Part shown: positions 9,618-18,191 of the stretch, piece by piece
How the letters are laid out: every line of letters begins with the position of its first letter
Position numbering within the stretch: the first letter of the stretch is position 1
Assembly (NCBI RefSeq): GCF_002890895.1
Contig: NZ_POUL01000001.1
Span: 1 to 64,000, forward strand
Direction: 5' to 3'
Origin: Stutzerimonas stutzeri
GTDB taxonomy: Bacteria > Pseudomonadota > Gammaproteobacteria > Pseudomonadales > Pseudomonadaceae
Length of the DNA: 64,000 bases
Position numbers and translations under genes: made by a program
Notes under the pieces: generated by a model
Database searches by the model: none
Told to the model about the DNA's origin: nothing
Seen by the model: only the letters and a program-made list of their open reading frames with translations

Positions 9618-10481
9618 ATGGATCGCATGAAAAATCTCTTGGAACAGATAAAGAATCGGCTCGATGAGCTGAACAAGGCAGAACGCAAGGTAGCCGAGGT
9701 CATTCTTCGCGACCCGCAAGAAGCAACGCGCTATAGCATCGCAGCGCTGGCGCAAGCAGCGAAGGTCAGCGAGCCAACGGTAAATCGCTTCTGTCGCTCA
9801 TTTGGTGCGGCCGGCTATCCAGCCTTGAAAATCCAGCTGGCACAGAGCCTGGCCAGCGGCGCGGCCTATGTCAGCCGGGCCGTGGAAGCGAACGATGGAC
9901 CGGAGGCGTACACGAGGAAGATATTTGGCAGCGCCATTGCGTCCCTGGACAGCGCCTGCCAGGCGATAGACCCTCAGGCGATCAGCCAAGCCGTCGATCT
10001 GATGATTCAGGCGCGGCAGATTCACTTCTTCGGGCTTGGGGCTTCGGCATCGGTGGCGCTGGACGCTCAGCACAAATTCTTCCGGTTCAACCTGCCGGTA
10101 ACCGCACACAGTGACGTGCTGATGCAACGGATGCTGGCTTCGGTCGCGCATACCGGCGATCTATTCGTGATCATCTCCTACACCGGACGCACCCGTGAGC
10201 TGGTGGAAGCCGCGACTATCGCACGGGACAACGGTGCCTCTGTTCTAGGTCTAACGGCAGCAGACTCCCCTTTGGCAAAAGTCTCCACGTTGAGCCTGGA
10301 TATTCCGCTGCCAGAAGATACTGATATCTACATGCCGATGACGTCTCGAATCATTCAGCTGACGGTACTCGACGCACTGGCTGCCGGCGTGACATTGAAG
10401 CGAGGTGTGGATTTCCAGCCACACCTGCGCAAGATCAAAGAAAGCCTGATGGCGACCCGCTATCCAAGCGAAGAGCACTGA
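9618..10481 (+). CDS. hexR: HexR, RpiR-family repressor of hexose catabolism
   Basis: A 287-residue regulator with an N-terminal RpiR-type helix-turn-helix ([24 protein letters not shown]) and a C-terminal SIS sugar-phosphate domain ([37 protein letters not shown]). In Pseudomonas it represses zwf, edd and gap operons and is released by KDPG. The ATG at 9618 has GGAAGAG upstream. It is divergent from zwf across the operator. Its stop directly abuts the stop of the opposing DUF1289 gene. Confidence 0.95.
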   Translation: MDRMKNLLEQIKNRLDELNKAERKVAEVILRDPQEATRYSIAALAQAAKVSEPTVNRFCRSFGAAGYPALKIQLAQSLASGAAYVSRAVEANDGPEAYTRKIFGSAIASLDSACQAIDPQAISQAVDLMIQARQIHFFGLGASASVALDAQHKFFRFNLPVTAHSDVLMQRMLASVAHTGDLFVIISYTGRTRELVEAATIARDNGASVLGLTAADSPLAKVSTLSLDIPLPEDTDIYMPMTSRIIQLTVLDALAAGVTLKRGVDFQPHLRKIKESLMATRYPSEEH

Positions 10482-10694
10482 TCATTTCTTTTTCTTCTTT
10501 GCCTTGCCCAGCTGTTTGAGCCGCTGGGCGGCCATCTCATTGACCGCCTTGCGCTCCTTGTTCTTCATGCCCTTCCAGGCCTTCATCTCCTCCCGGCTGC
10601 GACCGCAGCCGATGCAGATGTCGTCCTTGAGCTTGCAGATACTGATGCAAGGGTTCTTCGCCTTGTCGCCCAAAACCACCTCCTGATCAGCCAT
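10482..10694 (-). CDS. DUF1289 small cysteine-motif protein
   Basis: A 70-residue protein with the DUF1289 cysteine pattern NPCISICKLKDDICIGCGRSREEM (four Cys, possibly metal-binding) and a very basic C-terminus ending in six Lys. Its function is unknown. It is convergent with hexR with no spacing between the stop codons. Confidence 0.75.
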   Translation of the reverse strand: MADQEVVLGDKAKNPCISICKLKDDICIGCGRSREEMKAWKGMKNKERKAVNEMAAQRLKQLGKAKKKKK

Positions 10695-10760
10695 GGCGCC
10701 TACGATCAGTAGAGGCCATGGCGGGTAGGAGGTTCTAAGCGAATTCGGCTATGGCGTCGA

Positions 10761-11984
10761 TCAATCCCACCAGTATTCGACCTGCACGCCAAAGCTGGAA
10801 CCGTGCTGCGCGGTGCCAAAGGCACCGGTCTCCGACAAGGCGCTACCAGCGGCCATCAGATTGGCGGCCTCCTGCGCAGCGTCGTTCCATTGGGCATAGG
10901 TGTAATACAGACGGAATTCGGGACGCGCCCAGAACCCAGGGCCTGCGGGTGACCAGGTCGGAGCGATGGTGAATTTGGTCAGCTTGCGGGTCCCGGCTTC
11001 TGCATCGATCTGATCGTGCCCCACCTCGGCCACCAGCTTGAACTCCTCGGTCAAGGCATAAACCGGGCGCACCCCCACCGAGATCCAATCCTGATCGCCG
11101 CCACCCTGGCGCTTGTCCTTCTGATAGACCACCTGGAACTGCCCACCGAAGCGCGGCGTGACCTGCCAATCGAAGAACTCCACCACCCGCCAGCTCTTGG
11201 CGCTTTCATCCAGCGTCACGTCTCCGGTGTAGCCAAGCCCGGTACCCGGGCCTTCACCATATTGAACAGCGAAAGTATTGCTGCCCCCCAGAAACCCAAT
11301 CTGCTCATGCTGAGCCGTCACCGACCAGCCACTGCTGGAGTCGCCACGGTCCGGATCGGCGATGTAGCTGACGCCGAACTGCAGCTCACCGTCAGGGTTA
11401 GTGTCAAAGCCGCCGACGTTGAAATCGTGGCGATTGGTGTAGTTTTCCTGGAAGACGCTGTCCTTGCGCGAAAAGGCGTAGCTGTATTGCAGGCCGCCAA
11501 TTTCAACGTTTTCAATACCGGCACCCGTAGCACTCTGGTTCCAGTAATAGAAGTCGGAGATGTGGATGTCATTCCGCTTGTAGAAGCGCCTACCGGCCCA
11601 CAACGAGCCGTTGTTAAGCGCCGCGATGTTGCTCCATTCGGCGTAGGCCTGCACCAAGCGCGCAAAGCCATGGTCGCCGGTGAACTTGGGTGTGTGATCG
11701 TATTCGTTGTACAGCGCAGCCATGCCCTCAACGCTCAGGACTGACCCGTCGTCCATGGTGAACAGGTTCTGACGCAACCCCAGCTCGGCGTACTGCTCGC
11801 ACTCGTTCCCCAGTCGGAACTTGGACGCTGCGCCCGGTAGCTGGAAGCAGGCCTGCGATTCGCTTGCCGTCGATTCGCCAACACCACTGCGCACATAGCC
11901 GTTGAAGTCCAATGCCTGCGCAGTAAACGGCAAAGCGAGACTGGCCAGCGAGACTGCGAGGCCTATGCGTGTCGTTTTCTTCAT
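10761..11984 (-). CDS. lamB: LamB-family (maltoporin-type) carbohydrate porin
   Basis: A 407-residue outer-membrane porin with signal peptide (cleavage after ...FTAQA, about residue 24). It has hallmark LamB blocks: SKFRLGNECEQYAELGL, WAGRRFYKRNDIHISDFYYW, GAGIENVEIGGLQYSYAFSR, and a C-terminal strand ending VEYWWD. I start it at the ATG at 11984 with GGAG 5 bp upstream, not the GTG at 11990. It is downstream of gtsABCD, the place where P. aeruginosa carries the unrelated OprB glucose porin. It is therefore likely the glucose (and perhaps maltodextrin) entry pore here; substrate is inferred. Confidence 0.85.
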   Translation of the reverse strand: MKKTTRIGLAVSLASLALPFTAQALDFNGYVRSGVGESTASESQACFQLPGAASKFRLGNECEQYAELGLRQNLFTMDDGSVLSVEGMAALYNEYDHTPKFTGDHGFARLVQAYAEWSNIAALNNGSLWAGRRFYKRNDIHISDFYYWNQSATGAGIENVEIGGLQYSYAFSRKDSVFQENYTNRHDFNVGGFDTNPDGELQFGVSYIADPDRGDSSSGWSVTAQHEQIGFLGGSNTFAVQYGEGPGTGLGYTGDVTLDESAKSWRVVEFFDWQVTPRFGGQFQVVYQKDKRQGGGDQDWISVGVRPVYALTEEFKLVAEVGHDQIDAEAGTRKLTKFTIAPTWSPAGPGFWARPEFRLYYTYAQWNDAAQEAANLMAAGSALSETGAFGTAQHGSSFGVQVEYWWD

Positions 11985-12000
11985 ATCCACTCCAATTAGC

Positions 12001-12013
12001 TCTTATTGTTGTT
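12001..12013 (-). promoter_or_regulatory. Crc/Hfq-type catabolite activity motif in the lamB leader
   Basis: Minus-strand AACAACAATAAGA, about 17 nt before the lamB start codon. It fits the A-rich AAnAAnAA target bound by Hfq-Crc in Pseudomonas catabolite repression, and it would overlap the translation initiation region. Confidence 0.55.
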
Positions 12014-12219
12014 ACTGCTTTTGGATTGAGCCGGTATGGCTCTCCTTTCGATCCGCATCAGCGTCGCTGCCTGTCGCGGCTCGAGTTTTCGCCAGCAGCG
12101 ACCATGGCCACTGCCTGCTAAAAAAGTCTGAAATATCAATAACATCTCAAAGCGCCTGGTGCCGGTACGCAAATACACGGCGACCCGGCCTTTTTCCCAC
12201 TTCGCTTGGGATCAGCGAT

Positions 12220-13377
12220 TTACCGCGCGACCAGCCGGGTGATGGTGCTATTGCGCCCGGAAGCTCCGTTGCCAGGCGTAACGCCCAACCGCTCACCCGT
12301 CTGCGCATCGAACAGCAGCACCTTGTCCGGCTCGAATTGCAACGTCAGGCTCTCGCCGGGATTCGGCGCGGCGTCCGGGCTCAGCCGGCAGCAAACCTTG
12401 GTCTGGTTGAGGCTGACGAAGATCATGGTGTCGGGCCCTGTCGGCTCGATGACCTGCACTTCGGCGCGCAGCGAAGGCAGATCTACCTCGGCACCTACGC
12501 TGATCTGCTCTGGACGTATGCCGAGGATCACCTCTCGGCCTTCCAGCGATTGCCCATCCGCCAGGTTCAACGGCAACTCGCAACGGTCCTGGCCGCTTTC
12601 CAGCAAAGCGCGCCAGCCACCGGCGTGACGGCTCAGGCGCAGCGGGATGAAGTTCATCGGCGGTGATCCGATAAAGCTTGCGACGAAGAGATTGGCGGGA
12701 TCGTTGTAGATCTCCTTTGGTGTCCCGAACTGCTGGACGATGCCATCCTTCATCACGGCAACTTTATCGCCCAGAGTCATGGCTTCGATCTGGTCATGGG
12801 TGACATAGACCGTCGTGGTCTTCAGGCGCTGATGCATCAGCTTGATTTCGGTGCGCATCTCCACCCGCAATTTGGCATCGAGGTTGGAGAGCGGCTCATC
12901 GAACAGATAGATCTTCGGCCGGCGCGCCAATGCCCGGCCCATGGCAACGCGTTGCTGCTGACCACCGGAAAGCTGAGCCGGCTTGCGACCGAGCAGATGT
13001 TCGATCTGCAACAGCTTGGCGACACGAGAAACCTCTTCGTCGATCTTCGATGCCGGCACTTTGCGCATCTTCAAGCCGAAGGCGATGTTCTCCTGCACCG
13101 TCATGGTCGGGTACAGGGCGTAGGACTGAAACACCATGGCGATGTCGCGATCCTTTGGGCTGGCGCCGCTGATGTCTCCGCCGTCCAGGCGGATCTCTCC
13201 ACCCGTGATCTCTTCCAGCCCAGCAATGCAGTTCATCAAGGTCGATTTGCCGCAACCGGAAGGCCCGACAAGGATCAGGAATTCGCCATCGTCAATTTTC
13301 AGATCGATGTCTTTCAGGGTGTCGTGGTTGCTTCCGGGATAGCTCTTGCGGACGTTGCAAAGTTCGAGTGCGGCCAT
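12220..13377 (-). CDS. gtsD: Glucose ABC transporter ATP-binding protein GtsD
   Basis: A 385-residue MalK/UgpC-type ATPase that energises glucose import at the inner membrane. Walker A GPSGCGKST, signature LSGGQQQRVAMGRALAR, Walker B IYLFDEPLSNLDA, H-loop VTHDQIEA, then a C-terminal TOBE/regulatory domain (from about residue 240). Last gene of gtsABCD; a 235-bp leader with a Crc-type motif separates it from lamB. The ATG at 13377 has AGGAGA upstream. A MalK-like energy subunit shared with other sugar systems cannot be excluded. Confidence 0.9.
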   Translation of the reverse strand: MAALELCNVRKSYPGSNHDTLKDIDLKIDDGEFLILVGPSGCGKSTLMNCIAGLEEITGGEIRLDGGDISGASPKDRDIAMVFQSYALYPTMTVQENIAFGLKMRKVPASKIDEEVSRVAKLLQIEHLLGRKPAQLSGGQQQRVAMGRALARRPKIYLFDEPLSNLDAKLRVEMRTEIKLMHQRLKTTTVYVTHDQIEAMTLGDKVAVMKDGIVQQFGTPKEIYNDPANLFVASFIGSPPMNFIPLRLSRHAGGWRALLESGQDRCELPLNLADGQSLEGREVILGIRPEQISVGAEVDLPSLRAEVQVIEPTGPDTMIFVSLNQTKVCCRLSPDAAPNPGESLTLQFEPDKVLLFDAQTGERLGVTPGNGASGRNSTITRLVAR

Positions 13378-13387
13378 GATTGTTCTC

Positions 13388-14233
13388 CTATCCCTTGACT
13401 GCGCCGGCGGTGAGCCCGCGCAGGAAATACTTGCCGGCGAGGATGTACACCAGCAGTGTTGGCAGCCCGGCGATCATCGCCGCAGCCATATCGACGTTGT
13501 ATTCCTTGACCCCCGTGCTGGTGTTCACCAGGTTGTTCAGCGCCACGGTGATCGGCTGCGTATCGCCACTGGCGAACACCACACCGAAGAGGAAGTCGTT
13601 CCAGATCTGGGTGAACTGCCAGATCAGGCAGACCATGATCGTGGGGATCGACATCGGCAGCAGGATCCGCGCAAAGATGGTGAAGAATCCCGCACCGTCT
13701 AGGCGTGCTGCCCGAATCAACGCGTCCGGCACACTCACGTAGAAGTTGCGGAAGAACAGCGTGGTGAAGGCCAAGCCATAGACCAGATGCACCAGCACCA
13801 GGCCCGGCGTGGTATTGGCCAGCCCGAGTTGCCCGAGGGTGAAGGACGCTGGCAACAGAATCACTTGAAACGGCAGAAAGCAGCCGAACAACAACAGACC
13901 GAAGAACAGCTGCGAGCCGCGAAAACGCCACATGGCCAGCACGTAGCCGTTCAAGGCGCCGAGCAGTGTCGAGATGATGACGGCCGGAACGGTGATCTTG
14001 ACCGAGTTCCAGAAGTAACCGCCGACGGCATCCCACGCCTTGACCCAGCCGATCACAGTCGTGACCTCCGGCCACGACAGCAGATTGCCGGTGCGGATGT
14101 CTGCGGGCGTCTTCAGGCTGGTCAGCAGCATGACCACCAGCGGTATGAGATAAACCGCAACGGCGACCAGCAGCGTTGTGTAGATCGCTACACGACTCAA
14201 CGTCAGGCGCTTTTGCCCTGGATGGCTAGTCAT
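13388..14233 (-). CDS. gtsC: Glucose ABC transporter permease GtsC
   Basis: A 281-residue MalG-like permease with about six transmembrane segments and the EAA-loop region DALIRAARLDGAGFFTIFARILLP that docks on GtsD. It overlaps the end of gtsB by 8 bp and is 10 bp from gtsD, so it is part of one operon. Confidence 0.9.
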   Translation of the reverse strand: MTSHPGQKRLTLSRVAIYTTLLVAVAVYLIPLVVMLLTSLKTPADIRTGNLLSWPEVTTVIGWVKAWDAVGGYFWNSVKITVPAVIISTLLGALNGYVLAMWRFRGSQLFFGLLLFGCFLPFQVILLPASFTLGQLGLANTTPGLVLVHLVYGLAFTTLFFRNFYVSVPDALIRAARLDGAGFFTIFARILLPMSIPTIMVCLIWQFTQIWNDFLFGVVFASGDTQPITVALNNLVNTSTGVKEYNVDMAAAMIAGLPTLLVYILAGKYFLRGLTAGAVKG

Positions 14234-15134
14234 GGCGCTTGTTCCTCAATTCCGAATACAGATAAGGCACGACGATCGCCATCACCGCGCCCAGCATGAG
14301 GATCGCGCTCGCTGCGCCAAGCCCCATCTGCCCACGGGTGAAGGTGTGCGTGTACATGAACATGGCCGGCAAGTCGGAGGCGTAGCCCGGGCCGCCTGCG
14401 GTCATGGCCGCCACCAGGTCGAAAGCCTTGATGGCGATATGCGCGAGGATCATCAGCGCGCTGAAAAACACCGGACGCAGGCTGGGCAGGATGATGCGCA
14501 GGTAGATGCTCGGCAGGCTGGCGCCATCAATCTGCGCGGCGCGCACGATGGACTGGTCGACGCCGCGCAAGCCGGCGAGGAACAGCGCCATGACAAAACC
14601 CGAGGCCTGCCATACGGCTGCAATCACCAGGCAATAGACCACGCGGTCCGGGTCCACCAGCCAGTCGAAACGAAAGCCTTCCCAGCCCCAGTCGCGCAGC
14701 ATCTTGTCAATCCCCAGGCCGGGGTTCAGCAGCCACTTCCAGGCCGTGCCGGTGACAATCATCGACAGCGCCATCGGATAGAGGTAGACGGTACGAATGA
14801 AGCCCTCGCGGCGGATGCGCTGGTCCAGCAGCACCGCCAGCAACACGCCAATCGCGAGACTGATCGTGATGAACAGCCCGCCGAATACCAGCAGGTTCTT
14901 GCTTGCCACCCACCAGCGATCGTTGTTCCAGAGTCGCTCGTACTGCAGCAGCCCGACCCACTTGTAGCTCGGCATGAAGCTTGAGTTGGTGAACGAAAGC
15001 AGGAAGGTCCACAGGATGTAGCCGTAGAAGCCGACCAGAATGATCAGCATGCTGGGCGCCAGTACCAACTTGGGTAGCCAGTTCTGCAGCGCATCCAGCG
15101 GCGAAGCCTTGGTGAAAACGGCTGTTGAGCTCAT
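14226..15134 (-). CDS. gtsB: Glucose ABC transporter permease GtsB
   Basis: A 302-residue MalF-like permease; about six membrane segments starting near residue 30, EAA loop SIVRAAQIDGASLPSIYLRIILP. It pairs with GtsC to form the channel. The start at 15134 has a CGGAG site. It is separated from gtsA by 178 bp that hold a strong stem-loop, a usual way to lower permease expression below that of the binding protein. Confidence 0.9.
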   Translation of the reverse strand: MSSTAVFTKASPLDALQNWLPKLVLAPSMLIILVGFYGYILWTFLLSFTNSSFMPSYKWVGLLQYERLWNNDRWWVASKNLLVFGGLFITISLAIGVLLAVLLDQRIRREGFIRTVYLYPMALSMIVTGTAWKWLLNPGLGIDKMLRDWGWEGFRFDWLVDPDRVVYCLVIAAVWQASGFVMALFLAGLRGVDQSIVRAAQIDGASLPSIYLRIILPSLRPVFFSALMILAHIAIKAFDLVAAMTAGGPGYASDLPAMFMYTHTFTRGQMGLGAASAILMLGAVMAIVVPYLYSELRNKRHD

Positions 15135-15284
15135 GGTTGGCTCCGATTGTTTACAGGTTCCGTTACGGTCGTGATCAGAGCGCGCTGATATCGAGGCCCG
15201 TTACGAATTTCGAACAAGCCGTTCCCGTCGCGGCCGGCTGACAGCTCGGCCGCGGGGGAGTCAATGCTTGATCGGTGTTGAAAT

Positions 15285-15306
15285 GGGGCGCGAGGGTCCG
15301 CGCCCC
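15285..15306 (-). terminator. Stem-loop between gtsA and gtsB (attenuator or 3' stabiliser)
   Basis: A perfect 8-bp stem GGGGCGCG/CGCGCCCC with a six-base loop, 6 bp after the gtsA stop. In the direction of transcription it is followed only by ATTTC, so termination would be partial. Expected effect: more gtsA mRNA than gtsBCD mRNA. Confidence 0.55.
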
Positions 15307-15312
15307 GTTGCG

Positions 15313-16563
15313 CTACTGGACCGCCTGAATCGCAGCTGCCAATTGCTGGGCAGCCTTTTTCGGGTCGGCGGACGAGTCGTTGAAGAAGTTCGTCACGACA
15401 TCGAACACAGCGCCCTGAACGTAGCTCGACGCCGCCATGCCATGCGCCAGGCTGGGCACCAGACCCGGGCCCTGAGCCGCTTGCTTGAAGTCCGTCATCG
15501 ATTGCTGGGCGCAGGCATCGAACTCACTCATGTCCTGATCCAGACGGACCGGGATCGAGCCCTTGTTCTGGTTGAAGAACTGCTGGAACTCAGGCTCCAG
15601 AACGATCCGGGCCAGATCCTGCTGGGCCTTGCGATTGTCATCGTTGTTCAGCTTGAACATCGCCAGTGAGTCGATGTTGTAGGCGAAGCTGCCCTGAGTG
15701 CCCGGGAACGGCACGCACTTGTAGTCATCGCCAGCGATTTTCTTGGCTGCGCTCCACTCGCTCTTGGCCCAGTCGCCCATGATCTGCATGCCAGCCTTGC
15801 CGTTCATGACCATGGCCGTTGCGCTGTTCCAGTCGCGGCCTGCGGCATTGTTGTCGACGTAGCTGCGCAGCTTCTTCAGGGCCTCGAAGGTCTTGACCAT
15901 CTTGTCGCCGGTCAGCACGTCACGATCGAGCTCGACGAATGCCTTTCGGAAGTCCTCCGGGCCAAGAATGGCCAGGGCCAGATCTTCGAAGACGGTTCCG
16001 TCCTGCCAGGGCTGGCCACCGTGAGCCAGTGGCATGAAGCCCGCTTCTTTCAGCTTCTCGGCCACTGCGAAAAATTCATCGAGAGTTTTCGGCGGTTCAA
16101 CGTCGGCTTTCTCGAACACGTCCGGGTTGATCCACAGCCAGTTCACACGGTGTACGTTGACCGGCACGGCGACGTAGTCACCGTCGTACTTCATCGCAGC
16201 CGATACCTGTTTGGGCAGCAGTTCGTCCCAATTGGCTTTTTCCGCCACCTCGTTAAGGTCAGTCAGCAGGCCCAACTCACCCCACTCCTGAATGTCAGGG
16301 CCTTTGATCTGAGCGGCTGCGGGTGCGTTGCCAGAAACGGCGCGGGTCTTGAGAACGGTCATGGCTGCTTCGCCACCGCCACCGGCAACGGCGAAATCCT
16401 TCCAGGTGTGGCCCTCTTCCTCGACCAGGCGCTGCAGGGTGTCAGCAGCGCGCTTTTCGCCTCCTGAGGTCCACCAGTGCAGCACTTCAACTTCCCCGGC
16501 GTGGGCGAAAGGAACGAGGGAAACAAGGGAAACAGCAGTAACCAGACGATGAATCGCGTTCAT
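15313..16563 (-). CDS. gtsA: Periplasmic glucose-binding protein GtsA
   Basis: A 416-residue type-1 extracellular solute-binding protein. The signal peptide ends near residue 22 (...VPFAHA), followed by [16 protein letters not shown], typical for sugar-binding proteins of this group. It delivers glucose to GtsBC. The ATG at 16563 is preceded by AAGGAA; the longer frame lacks a ribosome site. An A-rich Crc-type motif overlaps the leader, and a GltR-type repeat cluster lies upstream. The neighbouring gtrS-gltR-glk-edd genes support glucose as substrate. Confidence 0.93.
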   Translation of the reverse strand: MNAIHRLVTAVSLVSLVPFAHAGEVEVLHWWTSGGEKRAADTLQRLVEEEGHTWKDFAVAGGGGEAAMTVLKTRAVSGNAPAAAQIKGPDIQEWGELGLLTDLNEVAEKANWDELLPKQVSAAMKYDGDYVAVPVNVHRVNWLWINPDVFEKADVEPPKTLDEFFAVAEKLKEAGFMPLAHGGQPWQDGTVFEDLALAILGPEDFRKAFVELDRDVLTGDKMVKTFEALKKLRSYVDNNAAGRDWNSATAMVMNGKAGMQIMGDWAKSEWSAAKKIAGDDYKCVPFPGTQGSFAYNIDSLAMFKLNNDDNRKAQQDLARIVLEPEFQQFFNQNKGSIPVRLDQDMSEFDACAQQSMTDFKQAAQGPGLVPSLAHGMAASSYVQGAVFDVVTNFFNDSSADPKKAAQQLAAAIQAVQ

Positions 16564-16574
16564 TGGGGTTCCTT

Positions 16575-16585
16575 TTCTTGTTGTT
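16575..16585 (-). promoter_or_regulatory. Crc/Hfq-type catabolite activity motif in the gtsA leader
   Basis: Minus-strand AACAACAAGAA directly before the AAGGAA ribosome site of gtsA. It matches the AAnAAnAA pattern of Hfq-Crc targets and would block ribosome access when preferred carbon sources are present. Confidence 0.6.
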
Positions 16586-16617
16586 ATCGATGCAAGTCTT
16601 TGCTTGCGCTGCACCGA

Positions 16618-16702
16618 TTCTAGGCGCGCGAATCATCGCGCCGGGTAACGAAGGGATAGTGATTGGTCACCGTTTCGTTACAAAGCTCGGGACTTTGTAA
16701 CG
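16618..16702 (-). promoter_or_regulatory. gtsA promoter region with GTTAC repeats (candidate GltR operator)
   Basis: A minus-strand -10 TAGAAT (16618-16623) without a good -35 suggests an activator-dependent promoter. Upstream lie GTAACGAA (16645-16652), its mirror TTCGTTAC (16674-16681), and a perfect 10-bp inverted repeat CGTTACAAAG/CTTTGTAACG (16676-16685 and 16693-16702, 7-bp spacer). Three GTTAC half-sites fit binding by an OmpR-type regulator such as GltR. The large palindrome could alternatively act as the gtrS terminator, but no T run follows. Confidence 0.45.
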
Positions 16703-16730
16703 CGTTGAGGTGCCACGCCTGCGGAGGGGC

Positions 16731-18191
16731 TCAATCGGTCGTCCGCGGAAGGCTCAAGGTCACCCGTAGCCCCCCAGCAGGCAGATTGCGCAGACTGACC
16801 TCACCGCCATGGGCATGCGCGATGTTGCGCGCGATGCCGAGACCAAGTCCGTAACCGGGTTGCTTGGCGGCGAGGCGGAAGTTGGGTTCGAATACCTGCT
16901 TGAGCCAGGCTTCAGGCACCCCAGGCCCTTCATCATCAACATGCAGAACGAAGGTTCCGTTATCGTCTTCGATAAGCAGATGGGCACGTTCGCCATACTT
17001 CAACGCGTTGTCCAGCAGGTTGCCGATGCAGCGCTTGAGCGCCAGCGGCTTGCCGGCATAGGGGGCACTCGCCCTGCCCTGAACCGTGACGCGGCCGTTG
17101 CCTCCAGTCGCCAGATACGGCTCGGTGACGCAATCGAGCAGCAGATTGAGATCCAGCGGTTCGATGTTTTCGTGGATATCGGTGTCCTTGACGCACTGCA
17201 GTGCGCCTTTGACCAACAACTCCAGCTCATCCAGGTCACGGCTGAATTTGCGCTGCAAGGCTTCATCTTCCAGCAGCTCCACACGCAACCGCAGCCGCGT
17301 GATGGGCGTACGCAGATCATGCGAGATCGCACTGAACAACTGGCTACGTTCGGTGAGGTAACGCCCGATGCGCTCACGCATGCTGTTGAATGCGCGACTG
17401 ACTTCCACCACCTCACTTCCCCCCGCCTCGGGCAACAGTTCCACTTCGCTGCCCAGCGACATCTCGCGCGCCGCCTGGGCCAGCTGCTTGAGCGGTCGGC
17501 TTTGCCAGTGCACCAGAATACCGATGAACAGCAGCAGAAAACTGCTGGTCAGAAAGATGAACCAGAGCTGCTGAGTGGGGACGCCTTCATTCTCGAGGCT
17601 GACATAGGGTGCCGGCATCAGCGAGGCGAGATACAGCCACTCGTTCGGCGCAATCTGAATCTGAGTGACCAGCACAGGCGGGTTCAGCGGCTCCAGGCTC
17701 AGTGCGTAATGCGCCCAGGACCGCGGCAACTCGTCCAGCTTCAGGCCGCCGTTGAAAATCCGCAGATCGTCAGGACTGACGAAGCTGACTGACATGTCGA
17801 CATTCCTGCCGAGACGTTCGCGCAGCACCTCATCCACCTGCGCCAGCACCGCCTGCTTGCGCTCGGTTGGCGGCAGGATTCGCATCTCAAGCGGCTTGTC
17901 ATTCAGCGATACGAAAAAGCGCGTGCCACCCATGCTGCGCAACTGGTCGAGCACCAGCGGCCGATACCCCAACGGCAACGAACGAAAGTAGCTGACGCTG
18001 GCAGCCATCGAATGCGCCAAGCTACGCGCACTGGTCAGCAGCCCTTCCATCTGGCTTGCGCGAAGCTGCGAGACCCAGATAAAGCTGGACAGCGCCTGCG
18101 CCATCAGCACCACTAGCAGCGTCAGGAAAAGCATGCGGCCGAGCAGTGAGCGTGGAACAGGCGACCAGCGGCGCTTAACCGAGCGCGTCAT
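16731..18191 (-). CDS. gtrS: Sensor histidine kinase GtrS of the glucose regulon
   Basis: A 486-residue inner-membrane kinase: first membrane segment about residues 17-40, a periplasmic sensor of ~160 residues, second segment near residue 210, HAMP linker, HisKA with SAISHDLRTPITRLRLR, and HATPase with NLLDNALKYGE, DEGPGVPE and GYGLGLGIARN. In P. aeruginosa the homologue senses 2-ketogluconate/6-phosphogluconate and signals to GltR. I start it at the ATG at 18191, which overlaps the end of gltR by 17 bp; a longer frame from 18227 exists. Last gene of edd-glk-gltR-gtrS. Confidence 0.9.
   Translation of the reverse strand: MTRSVKRRWSPVPRSLLGRMLFLTLLVVLMAQALSSFIWVSQLRASQMEGLLTSARSLAHSMAASVSYFRSLPLGYRPLVLDQLRSMGGTRFFVSLNDKPLEMRILPPTERKQAVLAQVDEVLRERLGRNVDMSVSFVSPDDLRIFNGGLKLDELPRSWAHYALSLEPLNPPVLVTQIQIAPNEWLYLASLMPAPYVSLENEGVPTQQLWFIFLTSSFLLLFIGILVHWQSRPLKQLAQAAREMSLGSEVELLPEAGGSEVVEVSRAFNSMRERIGRYLTERSQLFSAISHDLRTPITRLRLRVELLEDEALQRKFSRDLDELELLVKGALQCVKDTDIHENIEPLDLNLLLDCVTEPYLATGGNGRVTVQGRASAPYAGKPLALKRCIGNLLDNALKYGERAHLLIEDDNGTFVLHVDDEGPGVPEAWLKQVFEPNFRLAAKQPGYGLGLGIARNIAHAHGGEVSLRNLPAGGLRVTLSLPRTTD

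Noticed and set aside
10797..11984. Annotation of the porin as OprB
   Set aside because: The conserved blocks are those of LamB; OprB hallmark segments are missing.
14232..14984. A 250-codon plus-strand frame across gtsB
   Set aside because: Composition (His/Gln/Arg rich) and lack of a ribosome site mark it as antisense of the permease.
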